Positions 57,133 through 64,000 of a DNA stretch of 64,000 nucleotides are shown here, piece by piece. The stretch's first letter is position 1. Each line of letters begins with the position of its first letter. The position numbers were made by a program, and so were the translations under genes. The notes under the pieces are model-generated. The model was not told where the DNA came from, made no database searches, and saw only the letters and a program-made list of their open reading frames with translations. The stretch comes from Acinetobacter sp. C26M (GTDB taxonomy: Bacteria > Pseudomonadota > Gammaproteobacteria > Pseudomonadales > Moraxellaceae), in NCBI RefSeq assembly GCF_023702675.1, contig NZ_CP098478.1:2604001-2668000 (forward strand), written 5' to 3'.

Positions 57133-58149
57133 TTAAGAACGCTGATTTAAAATCCTTTTCTTTCGATACTGCAAAGGACTCATCCCCGTCCAACTTTTGA
57201 ATGCACGAATAAATGATGTTTGCTCTTGGTATGCTAACAACATCGATATGTCTAGAATACTCAAATTAAGGTCTGCAAGATAATCAAAAGCTAAATCTCG
57301 ACGAACTTGATTCAGTCTTTCTTTAAATGTATATCCTTGTTGTTTTAATTTCAGTTGAAATATACGGGATGGTAAGCCTAACTTGTTGGCAACATAATCC
57401 ACACTGATATTTCCTTTATGTACAGCCTGAATAATTGTTTTTTGGATGAGCTCATCAAAAACATCAAGCTTAGGTCGTTTTGAGAGTAGTAAATTTGCTT
57501 GTTTAATTAAAATATCATTCAATACCGGGTCAGCATTCGATACGGTCAGATCAAGACTAGTCATCGGAATATATATTTCAACATCTTCGCCTTCAAACTC
57601 AACTGGACAGCCGAAAAAACTTTCATAATTACCAAGAAATTTTGTTTTTTCTGAGCTAAAGATAATTTTATATACTTCAATTTTATCAGGATGTACCAGT
57701 TTTCCTAAAAATGTATAAAGTACCCCCATCAATAATTCATCTACCAACTGATTATTTTTAAGATAAGGATCTCCGCCCCAACTAATCACAATAAATTGAT
57801 CAGAAATAGACATCTTCGCTGGTTTTGTTTCACAAAAAAGCCGTTGATATTTTATAAAAAGATTTAACACCTCTAATATATTTTCACAAGAAGAAGCAAT
57901 ATAACCCAAAATACCGAGATGTTTAGGTTGAGTATAACTTGATATTTCCAACCCAAGTGCTGGTTTAGGTTTTTTCTGATTAATTTCTTCCAATAATTCT
58001 ATCCACTCCCCAACTGGAATTAACTCATTTGTTTTATAATCACTCAAATATTTTGCATTTTTAAGGTTATTTTTTACACAAAAATAAATCAATAAATTAA
58101 GCATCGAACTAGACACTAATTTCACTTGATTAGGATTACTCAGAACCAT
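57133..58149 (-). CDS. AraC family regulator of the iron-uptake cluster
   Basis: 338 residues with an N-terminal arabinose-binding-like domain (PF12625 type: LGLEISSYTQPKHLGILGY; KYQRLFCETKP) and C-terminal HTH (LNLSILDISMLLAYQEQTSFIRAFKSWTG, then MSPLQYRKKR). Divergence from AraC paralogues in the window is large. It lies upstream of, and in line with, the receptor gene and probably activates it in the presence of the ligand. TTATCATTT direct repeats occur ahead of its promoter. Confidence 0.9.
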   Translation of the reverse strand: MVLSNPNQVKLVSSSMLNLLIYFCVKNNLKNAKYLSDYKTNELIPVGEWIELLEEINQKKPKPALGLEISSYTQPKHLGILGYIASSCENILEVLNLFIKYQRLFCETKPAKMSISDQFIVISWGGDPYLKNNQLVDELLMGVLYTFLGKLVHPDKIEVYKIIFSSEKTKFLGNYESFFGCPVEFEGEDVEIYIPMTSLDLTVSNADPVLNDILIKQANLLLSKRPKLDVFDELIQKTIIQAVHKGNISVDYVANKLGLPSRIFQLKLKQQGYTFKERLNQVRRDLAFDYLADLNLSILDISMLLAYQEQTSFIRAFKSWTGMSPLQYRKKRILNQRS

Positions 58150-58695
58150 TTCTACCCACTCATATCATATCCAAAACCGTACATCAGAGAAGGAATCAAA
58201 AAACTAGCAGTGCAAGTACATTATTTAATCAATCTTAAAAGTTAACGATAATCTAGTTTTCCATTTTTCTTACTAATACGGCAAAAAAATCCATTTTTTG
58301 TGATATTAATCACAGATAATGCTAAAAATCTACTTTAAAATTTAAGAAAAAAATTATCATTTGTATAAAAAAACTTATCATTTCAAGGAAAGTTTTAAGA
58401 TTGTGAAAGTGTCTGCACAAAAGAAGTGCTTAAAAGTGATTTTTATTCTATATTCAAAGCCTTAAACACAATTATATCGCTGTATAATTTTTAATTATTT
58501 TTTCCTGCTACTATCATCAATCTCAGCCATTTCAATAGACAAAAGCGATCATAAAAGAGGTTTTTTCGCAGATTCATCATTTGCGTCATATAAGATCACA
58601 CTGCCAAGCTTTATGAATAAAATAATCAAATAGGGCTGAGAAACATTTAAACATCTTTATATTAAATATCTTTTAATTGATAAGTTTAAATAAAA
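58150..58695. other. Promoter region of the AraC gene
   Basis: About 545 AT-rich bases. Two TTATCATTT sequences at 58354-58362 and 58375-58383 lie exactly 21 bases apart, a spacing expected of AraC half-sites. Nothing else recognised. Confidence 0.5.
58354..58383 (+). repeat. TTATCATTT direct repeat, possible AraC or Fur site
   Basis: Two copies of TTATCATTT 21 bases apart, in the promoter of the AraC-type gene. The same 9-mer occurs at 56825 (in the receptor promoter) and at 52793. Confidence 0.5.
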
Positions 58696-59178
58696 TTATA
58701 TGAAAAACAGCTCCAACAAAAATAGGAAGATAAATAATATTAAAATAATAACAAGACTAAAAACGATAGAAAAAACAACGAAAATATATAAATCAACCAT
58801 TTTTAAAAAAATAAAATATATGAAATATATAAATAAAGAAACGTAAGCTATATTTATCCTACCCAGATACATCAGCAGTAAAAACAGCTCATTTCTTATA
58901 TAGATATTTTTTGATCCAACCTGACTTTTTCCACTTATTTTTTGAAAACTGGATAATAGTTTCTTTTTATATACCACTTTTATACCTTGGTTATATAATA
59001 TGAAACGAAAAGTACCCCCTTTGAATATAAAATAATTAGCATTTAATTCATAAAAATTATCTTTTTCTACATGATACGAAGCATTCTGTCTAATATCCAA
59101 GAACAATGACTTATCAAAAAAATATATAGATTCATTCTTTATGCTGATTTTTTCTTCTTTTTTAAGATGGATATACAA
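58696..59178 (-). CDS. Hypothetical membrane protein
   Basis: 160 residues; the last 60 form at least two hydrophobic helices rich in Phe, Ile and Leu (FIYFIYFIFLKMVDLYIFVVF). The N-terminal half is hydrophilic and Lys-rich. Very AT-rich and unlike its neighbours in composition, which suggests foreign origin or relaxed constraint. No family recognised. The low-complexity tail weakens the coding call. Confidence 0.45.
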   Translation of the reverse strand: MYIHLKKEEKISIKNESIYFFDKSLFLDIRQNASYHVEKDNFYELNANYFIFKGGTFRFILYNQGIKVVYKKKLLSSFQKISGKSQVGSKNIYIRNELFLLLMYLGRINIAYVSLFIYFIYFIFLKMVDLYIFVVFSIVFSLVIILILFIFLFLLELFFI

Positions 59179-59421
59179 TCAAAAAACCATAGATGTAAAA
59201 GAAAATTTATTAAAAAATGAAACATTCATGATACCCACCAACTTTCACAACATAAATTGGTTTCATTTTTATTCTATCACTATGAAATATTTATCTATTT
59301 TATTGCCAATCAGAAATAGCTCCAAATATTTTTGAAAAATTTCATCAAGACCAAAGATTGCCTGATCAAAAGGGTTATTCAGGAAAGTTTGATCTTGATC
59401 GTTAAGAGAAATATTTAGTTT

Positions 59422-61146
59422 TTAAACAATCTTAGCAATACTTGTTTCTGCCTGACACGTTATGCCTTGCTCGACGAGGATTTTAAGCGTTCCACTTCTA
59501 TGTGCAAGCACAGGCACTTCCATTTTCATGGCTTCCATAATCGCGACAATCTGTCCTTCAGTCACTTGCTCATCCTGAGTGACTTTCCATGAACTAATTA
59601 CACCATTGATCGGAGCCAACAAGTGCTCTGCACTTACTTCTAGTTCAGCAGATTGTTGCGTTTGGACAGTAACTGCTGGGTTGTGTGCAAACATGCCCAC
59701 AGGTAAACCTAAACGATGTAATTTCCCATCAATTTCAATGTAGCTGAGCAGCATCGGTTGTTGATGATTAGGAATGCTTCGTTTAATTGGCTTTAACTCT
59801 TGTTTGAAATCATTTTCAATCCAACGAGTATGTACATTAAATTCATCGCTAAAGTCAGGTTCATTGAGTACTGCACGATGAAAATCTAGAACTGATGCGA
59901 TACCTTCAATTTTAAATTGCTTTAACGCACGTTTAGCACGCGCAATAGCAACTTCACGGGTTGGACCAGTCACAATCAGTTTTGCCATCAGTGAGTCGAA
60001 ATGACTCGACACCAATGACCCAGTTCGAACCCCAGTATCAACACGCACACCGTTGCCAAACGGCGCTTCAAATAAGCTCAACACACCAAATGCTGGAATA
60101 AAACCACGTGCTGGATCTTCGGCATTAATACGAAACTCAATGGCATGACCTTGTGCTTTTGGCGTTTCTTGAATCGACAATATATGGCCTTGTGCGACAC
60201 GGATTTGTTCTACCACCAAATCGACTTTTGCTGTTTCCTCAGTGACAGGATGTTCAACTTGCAAACGAGTGTTCACTTCTAAAAATGAAAGCTTTTCATC
60301 TCGACTCAATAAATATTCAACCGTCCCTGCACCAACATAATTGGCGGCCTGACAGATATTTTTTGCTGAACTCAAGATTTGTTGATAGATCTCATTACTG
60401 ATAAACGGTGCTGGCGCTTCTTCAACTAACTTCTGGTTTCGACGTTGCAAAGAACAATCACGTGTTCCGAGTACTACAATATTTCCATGTTGATCGGCAA
60501 TGACTTGTGCTTCGACATGACGTGGTTGATCTAGATATTGCTCGACAAAACATTCACCCCGTCCAAATGCAGCCTTGGCTTCTCGCACAGCGGATTCATA
60601 CAGTTCTTTTACTTCTTCAAGCTTCCATGCCACTTTTAAGCCACGACCACCGCCACCAAATGCCGCCTTAATCGCAATCGGCAAACCAAATTGTTTGGCA
60701 AATGCTAAAGCTTCATCAGCATTATTCAACGGGTCTTGGGTTCCTTGTACCAAGGGTGCACCCACCGACGCTGCAATTTTGCGGGCTTCAATCTTATCGC
60801 CTAGTTTTTCAATGGCACTCGGTGATGGCCCGACCCATTTTAAGCCTGCATCAATCACTGCTTGGGCAAATTCAGAGCGTTCAGATAAGAAGCCATAACC
60901 TGGGTGTACCATTGTGGCTTTAGATTTCTTTGCAACTTCGATAATAGCTGGAATATTTAAATAGGTCTCACTGGCAGTCGCACCAGCCAAGCCCCATGCT
61001 TCATCTGCAAGCTCGACATGCATGCTGCCCATATCGTCATCTGCATAGAGTGCGACCGATGCAATTCCCATATCACGGCAAGCATGGATAATTCGAACGG
61101 CAATTTCACCACGATTCGCAATCAATAATTTTTCAGTATTCATCAT
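59422..61146 (-). CDS. Biotin carboxylase with fused biotinyl domain
   Basis: 574 residues. Biotin carboxylase domain: LIANRGEIAVRI, GFGGGGRG-like ATP loop (AAFGGGGRGLK), catalytic block EVNTRLQVEHPVTEE. A C-terminal biotinyl domain has EAMKMEV with K541 as the biotinylated lysine. It carboxylates its own biotin using ATP and bicarbonate. The ATG overlaps the pxpB-pxpC stop (ATGA), so it belongs to a 5-oxoproline operon. It may supply carboxyl groups to the PxpC-like carboxyltransferase. Distinct from housekeeping AccC, which lacks a fused biotinyl domain. Confidence 0.93.
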   Translation of the reverse strand: MMNTEKLLIANRGEIAVRIIHACRDMGIASVALYADDDMGSMHVELADEAWGLAGATASETYLNIPAIIEVAKKSKATMVHPGYGFLSERSEFAQAVIDAGLKWVGPSPSAIEKLGDKIEARKIAASVGAPLVQGTQDPLNNADEALAFAKQFGLPIAIKAAFGGGGRGLKVAWKLEEVKELYESAVREAKAAFGRGECFVEQYLDQPRHVEAQVIADQHGNIVVLGTRDCSLQRRNQKLVEEAPAPFISNEIYQQILSSAKNICQAANYVGAGTVEYLLSRDEKLSFLEVNTRLQVEHPVTEETAKVDLVVEQIRVAQGHILSIQETPKAQGHAIEFRINAEDPARGFIPAFGVLSLFEAPFGNGVRVDTGVRTGSLVSSHFDSLMAKLIVTGPTREVAIARAKRALKQFKIEGIASVLDFHRAVLNEPDFSDEFNVHTRWIENDFKQELKPIKRSIPNHQQPMLLSYIEIDGKLHRLGLPVGMFAHNPAVTVQTQQSAELEVSAEHLLAPINGVISSWKVTQDEQVTEGQIVAIMEAMKMEVPVLAHRSGTLKILVEQGITCQAETSIAKIV

Positions 61147-62726
61147 TTATTCTCAAAATCTGTAAATTCGGCAATTTTTTTAAATTTTATGCGGCAATCC
61201 GCGGGAATCTGTGCAACCAAATCCCAATGGTGTTTCGCAACAGCAGCAATGACAGGATATCCACCCGTTAAAGGGTGATCATTCATAAACAGAACAGGCT
61301 GACCGCTCGGTGGAATTTGTAAAGCACCAATACACGTGCCTTCACTTTCCAGTTCATGGCTAATTTTTCGGGTTAAAGGTTGCGCACCTGACAATCTGAG
61401 CCCAACGCGATTGCTTTCATTGGTCACCAACCATTCTTGCTGACAGAGCAGTTCAATACTGTCGTGTTCAAACCAATCAGTACGTGGACCCATCACAATA
61501 TCTAGTTCAACCACCTCGCCAGCTTTGGGCAAATCGGTTTTGCCCACTTCATTGACACTAATGTTAGCCGCCTTCACTTGCCCTTGATAAAGGGTATCCC
61601 CAAGCTTTAAAGGTTCTGGTCCTAACATCGCTAAGCTGTCAAACGAGGTACTATTCAGTACAGGCTGAATATCGATACCACCACGAACGGCAACATAGTT
61701 TCGTAAGCCTGCCGTTGGTGGCTGAATTTGAAACTCATCGCCTAAGTCCAGATCAATCGGTTGATAGCTTGCAAAGTCTGCGGTTTGACCGTCGGCAAAT
61801 TTCACACGAATATTTGAAATAGCTCCAGCCACTGCAATAACGCCAGCATGTTGCATTTTGGCCTTTAAGCCACCATTTAAAACTTCAATGACGGAGGTAT
61901 CGATTGGATTTCCCACAATACGGTTAGCACTGTGCATGGCAGATAAATCCATTGCACCCGCCACTCCAACGCCAATATTGGTCTGATTGAATCGCCCTTC
62001 ATCTTGAATCAGCATTTGTAAACTTGGCGCAATAATCGTAAACAGCGGCACCGATTGTTTCGGTTCAACAGTACGCGTGATCTGCTGCGGTACAGTCACT
62101 GTGGTTGGACGATGCGTCACATCTTCAAAATGTACGGTCATGCCCGGTAACAAGAGTGCTGGATTTTCCCGCTCTAAATCCCACATTTTTTCCGATGTTG
62201 TGCCAATCAACTGCCAACCACCCGGACTGTCTTTTGGGTAAATACCAGAGTATTTTCCAGCTAAGCCTAAAGCGCCTGAGGGAATTTTTTTTCGCGGAAC
62301 TGTTAAGCGCGGAATATCAGTAAAAGGTTGATCGGGACTGCTCATATAAGCAAAGCCTGGTGCAAACCCAATAAAAGCCACATTCCAGACGCTTTGCTGA
62401 TGTTTTCTAATCACATCAACTACAGACAAGCCTTGTAACTCTGCAACTTGAGCAAGGTCTTCGCCATCGTAACGAATCGGCACAACTACTTCTTGGCTAC
62501 TACGCTCAAATCCAGAATCTACTTTTAGTCCCTGAATTGAAGTAAGCAGCGTTTTAAAGTTGGTTTCGATCTCGTTAAAAAAAACCAAAATTGTTTTTGC
62601 AGCGGGGACTAAGTCTTTAATTCCATTCAATTGCGTATGTTGCAATTTATTGTACAACGCCAATGTTTCTTCGAGGCTCGCAAGCTCAATCAGAAAACAA
62701 TCGGCGTTTACCGATAAAAAACGCAT
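61143..62726 (-). CDS. 5-oxoprolinase subunits B and C fusion (PxpB-PxpC)
   Basis: 527 residues. The first ~215 form the PxpB/KipI part (VRKHQQSVWNVAFIGFAPGFAYM). The second part is PxpC/KipA (LIQDEGRFNQTNIGVGVAGAMD, RTDWFEHDSI). In many bacteria these are separate genes; together with PxpA they hydrolyse 5-oxoproline to glutamate using ATP. KipA is also annotated as a biotin-dependent carboxyltransferase domain, which fits the biotin carboxylase next door. The gene overlaps the biotin carboxylase start by 4 bases and follows the DUF1445 gene by 33. Confidence 0.92.
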   Translation of the reverse strand: MRFLSVNADCFLIELASLEETLALYNKLQHTQLNGIKDLVPAAKTILVFFNEIETNFKTLLTSIQGLKVDSGFERSSQEVVVPIRYDGEDLAQVAELQGLSVVDVIRKHQQSVWNVAFIGFAPGFAYMSSPDQPFTDIPRLTVPRKKIPSGALGLAGKYSGIYPKDSPGGWQLIGTTSEKMWDLERENPALLLPGMTVHFEDVTHRPTTVTVPQQITRTVEPKQSVPLFTIIAPSLQMLIQDEGRFNQTNIGVGVAGAMDLSAMHSANRIVGNPIDTSVIEVLNGGLKAKMQHAGVIAVAGAISNIRVKFADGQTADFASYQPIDLDLGDEFQIQPPTAGLRNYVAVRGGIDIQPVLNSTSFDSLAMLGPEPLKLGDTLYQGQVKAANISVNEVGKTDLPKAGEVVELDIVMGPRTDWFEHDSIELLCQQEWLVTNESNRVGLRLSGAQPLTRKISHELESEGTCIGALQIPPSGQPVLFMNDHPLTGGYPVIAAVAKHHWDLVAQIPADCRIKFKKIAEFTDFENK

Positions 62727-62759
62727 TTATTTATCCTTTTTAATTATTCTTTAGTCCAA

Positions 62760-63575
62760 TTAGCCCATCCATGCGCGATCAGGAATGTCGGTAATCAACA
62801 TATGACCCGGTGCATGACTAATCGCAAAAGGAATTTTCGAGTTCATGACTGCCGCTTGCGGGGTGACTCCACATGCCCAAAACACGGGAATTTCACCCGC
62901 TTCAATACGAGAAGCATCGCCAAAGTCAGGCTTATTTACATCTAAAATTCCTAGGCTTTCAGGATGACCAATATGTACAGGTGCGCCATGTACACTTGGC
63001 ATCCGTGCTGTAATTTTTACCGCTTCACTAATTTGATGCGATGGAATTGGTCGCATTGAAACCACCATATTCCCTGAAATACGCCCTGCTGGCTGGCACT
63101 GAATATTGCTTAGATACATCGGCACATTGGTGTTGTCATGAATATGGCGAACTTCAATCCCTGCTTCTTGCAAAGCGGTTTCAAAAGAAAAACTGCAACC
63201 AATCAAGAAAGTCACCAAATCAGGGTGAGCGTTATAAATCTCACTGGCATCGGTCACTTCCTCAACCATTTCTCCATCTTTCCAAATGCGATAGCGTGGA
63301 AAGTCGGTGCGGATATCTGAATCTGCCGCAAGCTGAGTTACATAGATGCCTTCTTCGAGCACATCAAGCACCGGACAGCTTTGCGGGTTACGATGCGCAT
63401 AGAGTAAAAAATCATATGCCCACGCTTTTGGCACCGAAATCATATTCACCTGCGTCATGCCTGCTGCCATTCCTGCTGTTGGCTGGTCAAAGCCTGCACG
63501 GATTTTTAAACGCGCATCTAAAGCAGCGTTAAGCTGAGCTGAGTCGACTTTAATATCCTTATACATGATGCTCAT
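62760..63575 (-). CDS. DUF1445 hydro-lyase family protein
   Basis: 271 residues of the DUF1445/D-glutamate cyclase-like family: [54 protein letters not shown]. Mammalian relatives convert D-glutamate to 5-oxo-D-proline, consistent with its place between pxpA and pxpBC. Two Met codons near the start make the N-terminus uncertain by three residues. A role in feeding 5-oxoproline into the pathway is inferred from context. Confidence 0.9.
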   Translation of the reverse strand: MSIMYKDIKVDSAQLNAALDARLKIRAGFDQPTAGMAAGMTQVNMISVPKAWAYDFLLYAHRNPQSCPVLDVLEEGIYVTQLAADSDIRTDFPRYRIWKDGEMVEEVTDASEIYNAHPDLVTFLIGCSFSFETALQEAGIEVRHIHDNTNVPMYLSNIQCQPAGRISGNMVVSMRPIPSHQISEAVKITARMPSVHGAPVHIGHPESLGILDVNKPDFGDASRIEAGEIPVFWACGVTPQAAVMNSKIPFAISHAPGHMLITDIPDRAWMG

Positions 63576-63577
63576 CC

Positions 63578-64000
63578 TTATGCTTTATTTACAAATGGGC
63601 GAATTTCAATCTTGTTTTTTACAAGCTCGGCTTTAATGGCTGCCGACATTTCTAATGCACCGTCGGTGTCGCCATGTAGGCAAATGGTATCGGCTTGAAT
63701 TGGGGTAAACACACCATCAATTGACTCGACTCCACCATGTTTAAGCATAGACACCACACGACTCGCAACAAATGCCGAATCATGTAAAACAGCACCGTCT
63801 AGACGACGCGAAACCAGTGAACCATCACGGTTATAAGCACGGTCTGCAAATGCTTCAGACACCACGTTTAAACCAGCAGCACGCGCCTGCACGACCAAGC
63901 TTGACTCCGCCAAAGCCACTAAAACCAGTTCAGGGTTGTACATCTTAATCGCATCAATCACTGCGGCTGCCTGAGCTTGGTCATGAGCAATGGTGTTATA
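63578..64000 (-). CDS. pxpA: 5-oxoprolinase subunit A (PxpA), partial at window edge
   Basis: The C-terminal 140 or so residues of a LamB/YcsF-family protein: [36 protein letters not shown]. PxpA binds 5-oxoproline and catalyses its hydrolysis with PxpB and PxpC. The frame continues to the window end without a start; the GTG at 63961 is internal. Three bases before the next gene's start, so it is in the same operon. Confidence 0.93.
   Translation of the reverse strand, partial: YNTIAHDQAQAAAVIDAIKMYNPELVLVALAESSLVVQARAAGLNVVSEAFADRAYNRDGSLVSRRLDGAVLHDSAFVASRVVSMLKHGGVESIDGVFTPIQADTICLHGDTDGALEMSAAIKAELVKNKIEIRPFVNKA

Overview
The window looks like chromosomal DNA of an Acinetobacter species. 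It is AT-rich, with gene density typical of a gamma-proteobacterium. The strongest pointers are an UmuD of the long, LexA-like UmuDAb type (203 aa, A83/S119/K156) divergent from a ddrR-like gene, the nudJ-mnmA-hflD-purB order, and two small secreted proteins of a family I know from Moraxellaceae. No rRNA, CRISPR array, insertion sequence or phage structural cluster was seen.

Layout. 0-8 kb is housekeeping: two small secreted paralogues, DacC, a gamma-carbonic anhydrase-like protein, a DUF4262 protein, then nudJ-mnmA-hflD-purB. 8-15.8 kb is a type VI secretion island. It holds a 1732-residue VgrG whose C-terminus carries a zinc-peptidase-like motif, a LysM domain and a HET-C toxin domain. Three tandem mosaic lipoprotein copies follow, the first overlapping the vgrG stop, and these are probable periplasmic immunity proteins. 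16-20.2 kb has a CycA-type permease, a lone astA and a duplicated tRNA-Leu(UAG)/tRNA-Trp(CCA) cassette. 20.2-28.2 kb has a kinase/patatin pair, a DUF815 ATPase, an uncharacterised 366-aa protein, two TetR regulators with their targets (HPP protein; EamA exporter) and a Cys-rich orphan. 28.2-31.9 kb is a leftward operon that starts with tsaD and continues into a P-loop kinase, a Thg1-like 3'-5' polymerase and a small protein, which together look like an RNA-repair set. rpsU and a YqeY-type gene diverge from it.

32-41 kb holds envelope and metabolic genes: GFA protein, GNAT, BepA-like protease, acyltransferase, hydroxyacid dehydrogenase, possible HolD, MBL hydrolase, SDR, AzoR and LysR. 41-48 kb is a detoxification-type block of two SDRs, two paralogous alpha/beta hydrolases and an Old Yellow Enzyme flanked by two paralogous AraC regulators. 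48.3-50.7 kb is the DNA-damage module umuDC/ddrR around one 21-bp operator. 50.7-53 kb is AT-rich with small orphan genes and little else. 53-59 kb has a DUF1624 membrane acyltransferase, a Fur-box TonB receptor, its likely AraC regulator and an orphan membrane protein. 59.4-64 kb is a leftward 5-oxoproline operon (pxpA, DUF1445, pxpB-pxpC fusion, biotin carboxylase with fused biotinyl domain), with pxpA cut by the window edge.

The best candidates for undescribed biology are the VgrG-peptidase-LysM-HET-C effector with its triplicated immunity genes, and the Thg1-like/P-loop kinase pair attached to tsaD. All functional calls rest on reading motifs and remembered families; no database search was run.
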